A stretch of DNA of 64,000 nt, taken from Bradyrhizobium iriomotense (GTDB lineage: Bacteria; Pseudomonadota; Alphaproteobacteria; Rhizobiales; Xanthobacteraceae). Numbering within the stretch: the first letter of the stretch is position 1; the number at the start of each line of letters is the position of its first letter. Of the stretch, positions 33,032-41,773 are shown one piece after another. The notes beneath the pieces are model-generated. The model made no database searches. It saw nothing but the letters and a program-made list of their open reading frames with translations, and was not told where the DNA came from. Both the position numbers and the translations under genes were made by a program. The stretch covers positions 186,001 through 250,000 of the forward strand of contig NZ_BSOW01000008.1 of the NCBI RefSeq assembly GCF_030160715.1, in the 5' to 3' direction.

Positions 33032-34551
33032 GCTCGGCGTCGACCATCGAGGCCCCCTCGCCCGCACCGCTCCTGGAGCTGCGCGGCATCAGCAAGGAAT
33101 TTCCGGGCGTCAAGGCGCTGGACGACGTGTCCTTTGCCGTGTTTCCCGGCGAGGTCCATATGCTGCTCGGCGAGAACGGCGCCGGCAAGTCGAGCCTGAT
33201 GAAGGTGCTGTGCGGCGCCTACCGCGCCGACGCCGGCGAGTTCTACTACAAGGGCGACAAGGTCGCGATCGCCTCGACCGCCGACGCGCAGAAGCTCGGC
33301 ATCGCCGTCATCTTCCAGGAATTCTCGCTCGTCCCCCATCTCGACATCGCGCAAAACATCTTCCTCGGCCGCGAACCGAAAGGCCGCATTCCCGGCACGA
33401 TCGATCGCCGCAAGATCCTGGCCGACGCCAAACGCGTGCTCGACACGATCGGCTTCGATATCGATCCTTCCACAACTGTCGACAAGCTCGGCGTCGCCCA
33501 GCAACAGATGGTCGAGATTGCCAAGGCGATCAGCCAGAACGCGCGCATCCTGGTCATGGACGAGCCGACCGCGGCGCTGTCCGACCGCGAGACCGACCTC
33601 CTGTTCGCGCTGATCGCCCGGCTGAAGGCCGATGGCGTCTCCATCGTCTATATCTCGCACCGCATGGCCGAGGTGTTCGCGCTCGGCGACCGGATCACGG
33701 TCCTGCGCGACGGCCGACGCATCGACGGCGTCCGCCCTGCCGACGTCACGCCGGACCAGCTCGTCCGCATGATGGTCGGTCGCACCGTCGACATGAGCTA
33801 TCCGCGCAACTTCGCCGACAAGCCCGGCGAGGTGCTGCTCAGCGTCAAGGGCCTGACCTCGCCGACAGGTATTTCCGATATCGACATCGAGGTGCGCCGG
33901 GGCGAGATCGTCGGCCTTTGCGGCCTCGTCGGGTCCGGCCGCAGCGAGGTCGCGCGCGCGATCTTCGGCGCGGACCCCGTGACATCAGGCGAGATCGTCT
34001 TCGACGGCAAGACGATCTCCGGCGAGCCCGACGTCGCGGCGCGCCGCGGCATTGCCCTGATCCCCGAGAGCCGGAAGAGCGAGGGCCTCGCACTGCTCCG
34101 CTCGGTCGGCGACAATCTCGTGGTCTCGGCGCTGAGAAAGCTGTTCCCGAGCGGCCTGTTCGACCAGCGCAGCGCGCAGCGCACGTCGGATAGCCTGATC
34201 CGGCAGCTCAGGATCGCGACCCCGAGCGCCCGCCAGGCCGTCGGCCTATTGTCCGGCGGCAACCAGCAGAAGGTCGTGATCGGCAAATGGCTCGCTGCCG
34301 GTGCCAAGCTCTTCATCTTCGACGAGCCGACGCGCGGCATCGACATCGGCGCAAAGTCCGAGATCTTTGCCCTGATCGACCGACTGGTCGCCGAGGGCGC
34401 GGCGGCGCTGATGATCTCGTCCGAGCAGGTCGAGATCTGCCATGTCTGCGACCGCGCCTATGTGATGCGCGAGGGCCGCATCGCCGGGCATCTGGCGCGC
34501 GCCGAATTAACCGAGGAGAACATCGTGCGACTGGGGATGCATCATGCGTGA
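33028..34551 (+). CDS. Ribose-type ABC transporter, double ATPase (RbsA/MglA-like)
   Basis: 507 aa, two fused ATPase domains. First: GENGAGKSSLMKVLCG (Walker A), LGVAQQQMVEIAKAI (signature), ILVMDEPTAALSDRE (Walker B). Second: degenerate Walker A GLVGSGRSEVARA, strong signature LSGGNQQKVVIGKW and Walker B LFIFDEPTRGIDIG, the normal CUT2 pattern. With two permeases and a periplasmic protein it makes a complete importer inside the hydroxyquinol operon. CUT2 importers usually carry sugars or sugar-like compounds, so the substrate may be a glycoside or a polyol-linked ring. Confidence 0.93.
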   Translation: MSSASTIEAPSPAPLLELRGISKEFPGVKALDDVSFAVFPGEVHMLLGENGAGKSSLMKVLCGAYRADAGEFYYKGDKVAIASTADAQKLGIAVIFQEFSLVPHLDIAQNIFLGREPKGRIPGTIDRRKILADAKRVLDTIGFDIDPSTTVDKLGVAQQQMVEIAKAISQNARILVMDEPTAALSDRETDLLFALIARLKADGVSIVYISHRMAEVFALGDRITVLRDGRRIDGVRPADVTPDQLVRMMVGRTVDMSYPRNFADKPGEVLLSVKGLTSPTGISDIDIEVRRGEIVGLCGLVGSGRSEVARAIFGADPVTSGEIVFDGKTISGEPDVAARRGIALIPESRKSEGLALLRSVGDNLVVSALRKLFPSGLFDQRSAQRTSDSLIRQLRIATPSARQAVGLLSGGNQQKVVIGKWLAAGAKLFIFDEPTRGIDIGAKSEIFALIDRLVAEGAAALMISSEQVEICHVCDRAYVMREGRIAGHLARAELTEENIVRLGMHHA

Positions 34552-35494
34552 GGCCGCGGTCGTCTCTCAACCAAATCCGCTGCAACGCATTCCCGGCGTC
34601 GCCATCGTGCTGGTGCTCCTGATCGCGCTGTTCGGGGCGATCGCGCCCGGCTTCCTGTCGGTCGCCAACCTCTCCAACGTGCTGGTGCAATCGACGATCC
34701 TGACCATGCTGGCGCTGCCGATGACGTTGATCATCATGACCGAAGGCCTGGACCTGTCGATGGGCGCGGTGCTGACGCTGACCTCGCTCTGCGTCGCCAT
34801 CGTGTCGCTGGCGACCAAATCGATGCTGCTTGGCCTGGCCGCCGGCGTGCTGGTCGGTGCCGCCTTCGGCACCGTCAATGGCTGGCTGGTCGCCATCCTC
34901 GGCATTCCGCCGTTCGTCGCGACGCTCGGCACGCTTGGCATGGCTCAAGGCCTGTCGCTGATCGTCTCTGACGGCCAGAGCGTGGTCGGCATCCCCCACA
35001 GCGTGCGTGATATCTACTCGTCCACGCTTCTCGGCGTGCCCGTGCCGATCGTGATGGCGCTCGTGACTTATGCGGCGTTTCACGCCCTGCTCTATCACAC
35101 CCGCTTCGGCACCTACATCTTCGCGCTCGGGGGCAATCCCGAGGCGCTGAGATATGCCGGCCTCTCGCCGAACCGGCTCCTGATCGCGGTCTACGCGATC
35201 GGCGGCACCATGGCCGGCGTCGCCGGCCTCTTGATGACCGCGCGCATGAATTCCGGCCACCCGACCGCCGGCCTCGGCCTCGAATTCGACGCCATCGCGG
35301 CGGTCGCGGTTGGCGGCACGTCCTTTGAGCGCGGCAACGGCTGGTTGCTCGGCACCGTGCTCGGCGTCATCGCCGTCGGCGTCTTGCGCAACGGACTCAA
35401 CCTGATCTCGCTGCCGTCCTCAGTGCAGGTCGCAAGCGTCGGCGTCCTCGTCATTGTCGCGCTGTTCCTCGACGGCATCAGGAGCCGCGCATGA
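34544..35494 (+). CDS. Ribose-type ABC transporter permease 1
   Basis: 316 aa, eight to ten hydrophobic segments, RbsC family. Recognisable blocks: MTEGLDLSMGAVLTLTSL near residue 65 and YALGGNPEALRYAGLSPNRL-type cytoplasmic loop near 195 (FALGGNPEALRYAGL). It overlaps the ATPase gene by 8 bases and the second permease by 4. The two permeases differ in sequence and probably form a heterodimer. Confidence 0.92.
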   Translation: MREAAVVSQPNPLQRIPGVAIVLVLLIALFGAIAPGFLSVANLSNVLVQSTILTMLALPMTLIIMTEGLDLSMGAVLTLTSLCVAIVSLATKSMLLGLAAGVLVGAAFGTVNGWLVAILGIPPFVATLGTLGMAQGLSLIVSDGQSVVGIPHSVRDIYSSTLLGVPVPIVMALVTYAAFHALLYHTRFGTYIFALGGNPEALRYAGLSPNRLLIAVYAIGGTMAGVAGLLMTARMNSGHPTAGLGLEFDAIAAVAVGGTSFERGNGWLLGTVLGVIAVGVLRNGLNLISLPSSVQVASVGVLVIVALFLDGIRSRA

Positions 35495-36468
35495 CCGACA
35501 TCACCAAGGAGGCCATCTCGCCGTCCCGCTCCTTCCTGTCGCAAGATGCGATCCAGGTGTTCTATCGTTTGCTGGCGGCGCTGCTGATCTGCGCGGTGCT
35601 CGCGGTGCTCAGCGATTCCTTCCTGAGCCTCGGCAACATCCTCAACGTGTTGCGGCAGGCGAGCCTGACCTTCTTCATCGCCTCGGGCCTGACGCTGGTG
35701 GTGCTGACCGCCGGGCTCGATCTCTCCGTCGGCGCGAATGTCGCCCTCTCGGCCTGCCTCGCCGGCACGGTGATCCATCAGACCGGCTCGCCGGTGCTGG
35801 GCGTGCTCACCGCGCTGGTGGCCGGTGGCATCGTTGGCCTCCTCAACGGCGTCATGGTGACGGCGCTGCGCATCCCCTCCTTCATCGCCACCTACGGCAT
35901 GCTCTGGGTGCTGAACGGCCTCACCTATTGGTACATGGCGGGCGAGACCATCCACGGCTTCCCCGCGGGCTTCCGCCAGATCGGCAGCGGCTATCTCTTC
36001 GGCCTGCCGATCCCGGTCTATCTGCTGCTGATCTTCCTCGCGATCGGGACGGTGTTTGCACAGCGGACGATCTGGGGCCAGGAGATCTATGCGATCGGGG
36101 CCAACCCGGTTGCGGCGCGGCTCTCCGGCATTCCGGTCGTGCGCCGCCTGCTGCTGGTTTACGCCGTCTCCGGCACCATGGCGGGGCTTGCCTCGATCAT
36201 CTTCCTATCGCGGCTCAATTCGGCCGAGGCCGATATCGGGGAAAGCCTGACGCTGCCCGCGATCGCGGCCGTGCTGATCGGCGGCACCTCGCTGTTCGGC
36301 GGCGTCGGCACGGTGTTCGGCACCTTCGTCGGCGCGCTGATCCTGACGCTGGTGCTCAACGGCATGAACATCCTGTCGGTCAGTGCCAACTGGCAGCCAC
36401 TCGTTACCGGCATCATCGTCATTCTCGCGGTCTGGCTCGACATGAAGGCCCGCCGCCGCGCGCAATGA
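35491..36468 (+). CDS. Ribose-type ABC transporter permease 2
   Basis: 325 aa, RbsC family. Blocks: LTLVVLTAGLDLSVGANVAL (near residue 68), YAIGANPVAARLSGIPVVRRL (near 205) split here as IYAIGANPVAARLSGIP, and the C-terminal ALILTLVLNGMNILSVSANWQ. About ten membrane segments. Coupled to permease 1 by an ATGA overlap and followed after 46 bases by the binding-protein gene. Confidence 0.92.
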   Translation: MTDITKEAISPSRSFLSQDAIQVFYRLLAALLICAVLAVLSDSFLSLGNILNVLRQASLTFFIASGLTLVVLTAGLDLSVGANVALSACLAGTVIHQTGSPVLGVLTALVAGGIVGLLNGVMVTALRIPSFIATYGMLWVLNGLTYWYMAGETIHGFPAGFRQIGSGYLFGLPIPVYLLLIFLAIGTVFAQRTIWGQEIYAIGANPVAARLSGIPVVRRLLLVYAVSGTMAGLASIIFLSRLNSAEADIGESLTLPAIAAVLIGGTSLFGGVGTVFGTFVGALILTLVLNGMNILSVSANWQPLVTGIIVILAVWLDMKARRRAQ

Positions 36469-36514
36469 GTTCTTCTGCAAAATCCAACAAACCACAATGA
36501 GGGATGGAGACCAA

Positions 36515-37489
36515 ATGAAACCGAAACTGGGCTACCTTGCACTGCCGCTGCTGATGGCCGCCGCGTTCACGACGCAGGCGCGCGCCGACGGCGAGACCAT
36601 CGCCGTCTTCACCAAGAACCAGACCAACCCGTTTTTCCAGACCGTGCGCGTCGGTGCCGACAACATGGCGAAGGCGCTGAACGCCAAGACGCTGCAATAT
36701 ATTCCGACCAAGCCGGACTCGATCCCCGAGCAACTCAGCCAGATCGAAGACGTCGTAGTGAAGAAACCGAGCGCCATCGTCTTCACCCCCGTCGACTACA
36801 AGGCGATGGTCCCTGGGGTCGAGAAGATCAACGACGCCAAGATCCCGCTCGTCAACATCACCGACCGCTCCGCCGGCGGCAAGTTCGTGTCCTTCGTCGG
36901 CGCCGACGACTACAGCCTCGGGCTCGAGACCGCGCGCTTTCTCCTGAAGACGCTCGGCGGCAAGGGCAACATCGTCATCATCGAGGGCGTCAAGGGCTCG
37001 CTGACCAATGTCGATCGTATCAGAGGCTTCAACGATGCGCTGAAGGAAACTCCCGGCGCGAAGCTCCTGGCCTCGCAGCCCGGCAACTACCAGCGGCTCC
37101 AGGCGCTCCAGGTGATGGAGAACCTCATGCAGTCGAACTCGCAGATCGATGGCGTGCTCGCGGCCAACGACGCCATGGCGATCGGCGCGATCGAGGCGCT
37201 GGACGGTGCGAACCGGAAGGCGCAGGTGATCGGCATCAACGGCACCAAGGAAGCGATCGATGCCATCAAGTCCGGCAAGCTGCTCGCAAGCGGCGACTAT
37301 AACGGCTTTGCGCAGGGCTGCCTCGGCACCATGATGGCGATCCGCAACCTGCGCGAACAGCCCGTCGTCGCTGAGATCGTGCTGAAGCCCACCGTCATCA
37401 CCAAGGACAATTTCGGGCCCTTCGACGTGCCGCTCGAGCAGCGCGCGTGCCCGACCTGGGAAGAGGCGCAAAAGCTCGGCGCGAAGTAG
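36515..37489 (+). CDS. Ribose-type ABC transporter substrate-binding protein
   Basis: 324 aa from ATG 36515 (TGGAGA upstream); an in-frame ATG at 36497 would add MRDGDQ and is less likely. Signal peptide about 1-24 (TTQARADG). Type I sugar-binding fold: TIAVFTKNQTNPFFQTV, VVVKKPSAIVFTPVDYKAMV, VLAANDAMAIGAIEAL, IGINGTKEAIDAI. It resembles RbsB-like receptors, but aromatic residues that stack on sugars are not obvious. The C terminus has a cysteine pair region (GCLGTM and RACPTWEE). It is followed by a strong hairpin. Confidence 0.92.
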   Translation: MKPKLGYLALPLLMAAAFTTQARADGETIAVFTKNQTNPFFQTVRVGADNMAKALNAKTLQYIPTKPDSIPEQLSQIEDVVVKKPSAIVFTPVDYKAMVPGVEKINDAKIPLVNITDRSAGGKFVSFVGADDYSLGLETARFLLKTLGGKGNIVIIEGVKGSLTNVDRIRGFNDALKETPGAKLLASQPGNYQRLQALQVMENLMQSNSQIDGVLAANDAMAIGAIEALDGANRKAQVIGINGTKEAIDAIKSGKLLASGDYNGFAQGCLGTMMAIRNLREQPVVAEIVLKPTVITKDNFGPFDVPLEQRACPTWEEAQKLGAK

Positions 37490-37508
37490 ACTTTCACTTT
37501 CGAAAATC

Positions 37509-37536
37509 GGGACGGCCGTTCAGCTGCGGCCGTCCC
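37509..37536 (+). promoter_or_regulatory. Strong hairpin between the binding-protein and YciI-like genes
   Basis: GGGACGGCCG (37509-37518) and CGGCCGTCCC (37527-37536) are perfect 10-base arms with an 8-base loop. No T run follows (AAGACATCG), so it is not a normal intrinsic terminator. It may stabilise the 3' end of the upstream mRNA or act in combination with Rho. Confidence 0.55.
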
Positions 37537-37557
37537 AAGACATCGTCTGGAGACACC

Positions 37558-37845
37558 ATGCTGTTTGCCATTCACGCCCTCGACCGCGCCGGCGCGCTGC
37601 CGACCCGGCTCGCCAATTACGACGCGCACAAGGCGTTCCTGTCGGACACCTCAAGCTTCGGCGTCAAGATCGTGATGTCCGGTCCGCTCGTCTCCGACGA
37701 CGGCGAGAAGATGATCGGCAGCCTGTTCCTGATCGATGCACCGGGACGCGCCGAGGTGGAGGCCTTCAACCGCGCCGATCCCTTCGCCGCGGCCGGCATC
37801 TGGGAGAAGGTCACGATTACCTGCTTTTTACGCCGCCAGGGTTGA
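37558..37845 (+). CDS. YciI-like small protein at the end of the hydroxyquinol operon
   Basis: 95 aa from ATG 37558. YciI features: MLFAIHALDRAGALPTRLANYDAHKAFL, with the conserved His of the family (AHKAFL), VMSGPLVSDDGEKMIGSL and the end DPFAAAGIWEKVTI. Ferredoxin-like fold. TftG, a YciI-family enzyme of the chlorinated hydroquinone pathway of Burkholderia, works directly before a hydroxyquinol dioxygenase, so a role on a substituted hydroxyquinol or quinone is plausible here. The catalytic Asp-His pair of TftG cannot be confirmed by eye. It follows the hairpin by 21 bases. Confidence 0.82.
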   Translation: MLFAIHALDRAGALPTRLANYDAHKAFLSDTSSFGVKIVMSGPLVSDDGEKMIGSLFLIDAPGRAEVEAFNRADPFAAAGIWEKVTITCFLRRQG

Positions 37846-38128
37846 GCCCGGCTCTCACCTCAACTTACTTGCGGCGCGCCCCGCAGAGGGTTGCGGGGCC
37901 GCGCTGATTGGCCCTTCCATCAAAAATCGAAAAACAACCCCATGCAAAGGTGCGAGACGGCTGCCGGATCGCACACTACGGATTTTACGAAATAGCTTGA
38001 CGCGTCGGGCAAAACACCGGCAATGTGCCATCGTCGTACAATCCGTAAGTGACGGATCGTCTCCGCGGAAACGGGGGACAGCCGAACCTGCGGAGGCTCC
38101 CCCCTCAAGTCCCCCCTCCCACCGCGCC

Positions 38129-38548
38129 CTACGCGTCGATGCCGCGCTGAACCAGGATACGCTCGGCGCTGTCGTTCCAGACGTCCATCTTGGTGATCTT
38201 GCCGCCCTTCACCACGAAACGGTCGACATAGCGGTTGCCCTCGAAGGACGTGCCATCGTGCCATTCGCCGTAGAGCGTGCCGACGCTGTAGACCACGGTT
38301 TCGCCCTCGCCGGGGCAGACGTCGAAACGGTCCATCTTCTTCTTGACCCATCGATAGCGCTTGGCGTTGAAACCGGCCGGCCCCCGCGGATGATCGAACT
38401 CGCGTCCGCCGGTAAAGGTGATGACCGTGCCGGGCGCCATGTAGACCGCCGCGGCCTCCGGATCCGGGATCATCGAGGCCGTCAGATAGGCTTCGACAAT
38501 CTCGGCGTCGGACATGGTCTTGCTCGGGGCTTTTTCGGCAACGGACAT
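38129..38548 (-). CDS. SnoaL-like/NTF2-fold protein
   Basis: 139 aa. Pattern typical of nuclear-transport-factor-2-like proteins: an N-terminal helix (SDAEIVEAYLTASMIPDPEAAAVYM, described by residues 13-37), TVITFTGGREFDHP, EGETVVYSVGTLYGEW and RYVDRFVVKGGKITKMDVWND. The fold makes a cone-shaped pocket used by isomerases, dehydratases and cyclases; no specific reaction can be named. ATG 38548 has GGAGAAG upstream. Divergent from the amidohydrolase at 38699 with 150 bases between. Confidence 0.8.
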   Translation of the reverse strand: MSVAEKAPSKTMSDAEIVEAYLTASMIPDPEAAAVYMAPGTVITFTGGREFDHPRGPAGFNAKRYRWVKKKMDRFDVCPGEGETVVYSVGTLYGEWHDGTSFEGNRYVDRFVVKGGKITKMDVWNDSAERILVQRGIDA

Positions 38549-38698
38549 GGCGGCTTCTCCGAAGGATGCGGGATACTAGCCCCGAGTGGTGGGAATGCAT
38601 GCATATTTTTTGAACATGCCCCTCGCTAGATTGCCGCAACTCTGGAGGCGCCTCGCACGGCACACTCCTGTACGCTCACGCCGCAAAGTGCTGGTGCC

Positions 38699-39973
38699 AT
38701 GACGACGCAAACCGCCCTCGACCTGATCTTCCGCAACGCGCTGATACGCGGCGCCATCGCACCCGCAGATATCGGCGTATCCCAAGGCAAGATCGCCGCG
38801 ATCGAGCCACGCCTTCGGGCCGATGCCGTCGAGATCGACCTCGAAGGCCGGCTCGTGCTGCCCGGCTTCGTCGACACCCACATCCACCTCGACAAGGCCT
38901 GCCTGCTCGGCCGCTGCGGACACGAGCACGGCAATCTCAGCGAGGCCATACGCGCGGTCTCGGCGATGAAGCGCGATTTCACGATCGAGGACGTCTATAC
39001 GCGCGGCGCAAGAGTGCTGGAACGCGCAATCGTGCACGGCACGACGCGGATGCGGACCCATGTCGAGATCGATCCGCGGATCGGCCTGCGCAGCCTCGAG
39101 GCGGTCAAGGCGCTGAAGCGCGACTACGCCTGGGCGCTCGATCTGTCGCTGTGTGTCTTCCCGCAGGAAGGGCTGACCAACGATCCCGGAGCCGAAGAGC
39201 TGTTGATCCAGGCGCTGCGCGACGGCGGCGACGTGATCGGCGGCTGCCCCTATACCGACACCGATCCCAACGCGCATCTCGCCCGCATCTTCGATCTCGC
39301 GCAGGAGTTCGACGTCGATGTCGATCTCCACCTCGACTTCGACCTGGATCCATCCTGGTCGCATCTCGACGAGGTGTGCCGGCAGACCGAACAGCGCGGC
39401 TATCAGGGCCGCGTTGCAATTGGCCATGCCACCAAGCTGTCTGCGCTGCCGCCGGAGCGCCTGAAGCCGGTGGTGGAGCGTCTCGCAAAAACCGGTGTCG
39501 CCGTCACGGTGCTGCCCGCGACCGATCTCTATCTGATGGGCCGCGATGCCACGCACAACGTGCCGCGCGGCATCACGGTCGCCCACAAGCTCGTTGCAAG
39601 CGGCGTGCTGTGCTCGGTTGCGACCAACAACGTACTCAATCCCTTCACGCCGTTCGGCGATGCCTCGCTGCTGCGGATGGCGAACTTCTACGCCAATGTC
39701 GCGCATGCATCGGTCGGCGAGTTCGACACCTGCCTCGACCTCGTCACCGAGCTGCCGGCCCGGCTGATGAACCTGAAGAACTATGGCATCAAGGTCGGCA
39801 ATCCCGCCGACTTCGTTGTGCTCGATACGCGCGACAGCCGCTTTGCCATTGCCGAGCTGCCCGATATCACGATGGGCTTCAAGAACGGAAGGCCGGTGTT
39901 CGAACTGCGTCAGGCCGTTCTGTTTCCACCGTCAGACCGCGGCAAGCCGCGCGCCGTCATCCCTCACGCGTGA
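38699..39973 (+). CDS. Amidohydrolase, cytosine-deaminase-like
   Basis: 424 aa. HxH motif in VDTHIHLDKACLLGR (near residue 60), MRTHVEIDPRIGLRSLEAV (near 118), the mid-domain metal ligand LHLDFDLDPSWSHLDEV and IGHATKLSALPPERL. The usual late Asp motif (CSVATNN) has Asn where many deaminases have Asp. End block GIKVGNPADFVVLDT. It resembles CodA and N-isopropylammelide hydrolase relatives, so it likely hydrolyses a nitrogen heterocycle or cyclic amide. It runs tail to tail into the NAD(P) oxidoreductase gene and overlaps it by 17 bases. Confidence 0.85.
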   Translation: MTTQTALDLIFRNALIRGAIAPADIGVSQGKIAAIEPRLRADAVEIDLEGRLVLPGFVDTHIHLDKACLLGRCGHEHGNLSEAIRAVSAMKRDFTIEDVYTRGARVLERAIVHGTTRMRTHVEIDPRIGLRSLEAVKALKRDYAWALDLSLCVFPQEGLTNDPGAEELLIQALRDGGDVIGGCPYTDTDPNAHLARIFDLAQEFDVDVDLHLDFDLDPSWSHLDEVCRQTEQRGYQGRVAIGHATKLSALPPERLKPVVERLAKTGVAVTVLPATDLYLMGRDATHNVPRGITVAHKLVASGVLCSVATNNVLNPFTPFGDASLLRMANFYANVAHASVGEFDTCLDLVTELPARLMNLKNYGIKVGNPADFVVLDTRDSRFAIAELPDITMGFKNGRPVFELRQAVLFPPSDRGKPRAVIPHA

Positions 39974-40880
39974 TCTTCGCCAGGATACGATCGGCCTCGG
40001 TGCGCCAGTCGGCGCTGCGGGCAAACTCCTTGGTGCCCTTCGTGCCGAACAGGCCCTCGTCGGCGAGATCGGCGACCCAAGCCTGTCGCTCGGCGGTGCC
40101 TTGCGCCGACCATGGCGTCAGCCCCGCCTCGCGCACGGTCTCGACGACCTCGCGCACTTCCTCGGCGCGGCGGCGGCCGTGCTCGATCACGCGCTGGAAG
40201 AAATAGGCGCCCTGCTTCTCCCAGTCGATCGCGGGAAAGGTTTCCGTGAGCGAGGCCAGCACCGCATCCTCGACGCCGTAAGCGCGCGCGGTGGTAAAGC
40301 TTTCGATGACCATGGCTTCGAGCCCCTTGATCATGATGCTGCGGCACATCTTCACGGCCGAGGAGACGCCGAGCTTGTCGCTCGCAACCTTGGCGGCAAA
40401 TCCGATCGAATTGAGCAGCGGCTCGAGCTCGCGCGCGCCGGGGCCACCGAGCAGCAGCGGCACCTTGATGCGATAAGGCGGCACCGAGGTCATCACCGCG
40501 CCCTCGACATAACGTCCGCCGGCGTCGTCGATCAGCTTGGCGGCGCGCTGCTTGGCGCCGGGCGAGGCCGAGTTGAAGTCGAGGAACCATGTCCCCCGGT
40601 TGATCGCAGCGGCGCAAGCCTTTGCCACCGGGACGGCCTGACTCGCGGTCACGGCCGAGACGATGAAGTCGCATTTAGCCGTCAGATCGGCGTGCGAGGC
40701 GGCCAGCTTGACGCCATGCTTTGTGGCGTGATCGCGCAAGGCCACGCCCTGCCCGTTCCCGAGCTTGAGGTCGAAGGTCGCAACCTTGATGTCCTGCTGG
40801 CGCAAGTCCTCCGCGAGGATCTTGCCGACCTCGCCATAGCCGACCAGTCCTATCTGCCACCGCCTGGGATCGCCGGACAT
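39957..40880 (-). CDS. NAD(P)-dependent oxidoreductase, 6PGDH-like with DUF1932 domain
   Basis: 307 aa. N-terminal Rossmann fold (QIGLVGYGEVGKILAEDLRQ) and a helical C-terminal DUF1932-type domain (VKMCRSIMIKGLEAMVIESF). The SASPGAKQRAAKLID and VEGAVMTSVPPYRIKVPLL blocks correspond to the substrate site of the 3-hydroxyacid dehydrogenase family. It is the last gene of the minus-strand PDC/gallate-type operon and overlaps the previous stop as TGATG. Its substrate is unknown; a hydroxyaldehyde or hydroxyacid from the same pathway is the simplest guess. Confidence 0.85.
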   Translation of the reverse strand: MSGDPRRWQIGLVGYGEVGKILAEDLRQQDIKVATFDLKLGNGQGVALRDHATKHGVKLAASHADLTAKCDFIVSAVTASQAVPVAKACAAAINRGTWFLDFNSASPGAKQRAAKLIDDAGGRYVEGAVMTSVPPYRIKVPLLLGGPGARELEPLLNSIGFAAKVASDKLGVSSAVKMCRSIMIKGLEAMVIESFTTARAYGVEDAVLASLTETFPAIDWEKQGAYFFQRVIEHGRRRAEEVREVVETVREAGLTPWSAQGTAERQAWVADLADEGLFGTKGTKEFARSADWRTEADRILAKITREG

Positions 40881-41749
40881 CAGTTCATCCTTCGCGTGGT
40901 GTCGTCAAAGAGCTCCTCGACCGCAAAGCGGTGCGGGATCAATGCCTGCTGATAGGCGTAGTCAATGATCAGCTCCAGCGGCTTGCGGTTGGCCTCGACC
41001 CCGAACGGCAGCAGATCGGGCGATGCAGGCGCGCCTGCCTTCGCCTTGCCGGCCTTCAGGAGATCGTACACGCCCGAGACGACATCAGGGCGCGATTTTG
41101 CCAGCGCCTCGGTCACGACCACGAGATGGTTGACCGGCACGGCGCCGCGCCGGGCATACCAAGCGGCGGCCTCCGCGGCCGGATCGGGAAACAGCGGCTT
41201 GAGGCGCGGGTCGTTCGAGGTCTCGCCGAGCACGGCGTCGAGCTCGCCATCGAGCAGCATTTGCAGGATCTTCTTGTCCTTCGGCGCACGCTCGGTGGTG
41301 TCGACATATTCGGCAACATGCGGGTCCTCGAAGGTGATCCACTTCATGTTGTCGAGGTTCACGCCGTAGTCGTTGGCCAGAATGCCCCTGATCCAGGCGC
41401 CGGTCGTGGTCGTGAAGGAACGGATGCCGACGCGCTTGCCTTCGAGGTCCGACGGACCGAGCGTGCCGCGCTCGGGATTGTACAGGGCATAGCCGTGCTG
41501 GAAGCGGCCGAGCATCGTCGCCGGCAACAGCACCAGCGGCTTGCCATGGGCTTTCGCCATCAGATAGGTGACGATCGCCATCTCGCAGACGTCGAAGGCC
41601 TGCTCGCGCACCATCGGCTTGAACGCCGTATTGGTCGGCGTGTACTCGATGAAGTCGAGGTCGAAGCGGTCAGAGCGGAGCTCTCCGCTCTTCAAGGCCT
41701 GCACATGCGGATGACTACCGAGCACGGTCCGCAGCTTGAGACGATCCAT
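40880..41749 (-). CDS. 4,5-dihydroxyphthalate decarboxylase-like protein
   Basis: 289 aa with no signal peptide, so cytoplasmic. It has a periplasmic-binding-protein-like fold (KRVGIRSFTTTTGAWIRGIL, AVLGETSNDPRLKPLF, VNHLVVVTEALAKSRPDV), which is how 4,5-dihydroxyphthalate decarboxylases look. That enzyme makes protocatechuate from 4,5-dihydroxyphthalate, which would feed the 4,5-cleavage steps encoded by the neighbours. Similar sequences are also annotated as solute-binding proteins; the lack of a signal peptide argues against that. Starts 24 bases after the aldolase gene. Confidence 0.78.
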   Translation of the reverse strand: MDRLKLRTVLGSHPHVQALKSGELRSDRFDLDFIEYTPTNTAFKPMVREQAFDVCEMAIVTYLMAKAHGKPLVLLPATMLGRFQHGYALYNPERGTLGPSDLEGKRVGIRSFTTTTGAWIRGILANDYGVNLDNMKWITFEDPHVAEYVDTTERAPKDKKILQMLLDGELDAVLGETSNDPRLKPLFPDPAAEAAAWYARRGAVPVNHLVVVTEALAKSRPDVVSGVYDLLKAGKAKAGAPASPDLLPFGVEANRKPLELIIDYAYQQALIPHRFAVEELFDDTTRRMN

Positions 41750-41773
41750 CAGCCCGCTCCGCTTCTCGCCCAG

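Noticed and set aside
37509..37536. Hairpin after the CUT2 receptor gene as an intrinsic terminator
   Set aside because: No run of T follows the stem, so it is listed as a structural element only.
40880..41749. Annotation as an ABC substrate-binding protein
   Set aside because: There is no signal peptide or lipobox, no ABC genes are beside it, and it is coupled to catabolic genes, which fits the decarboxylase family better.
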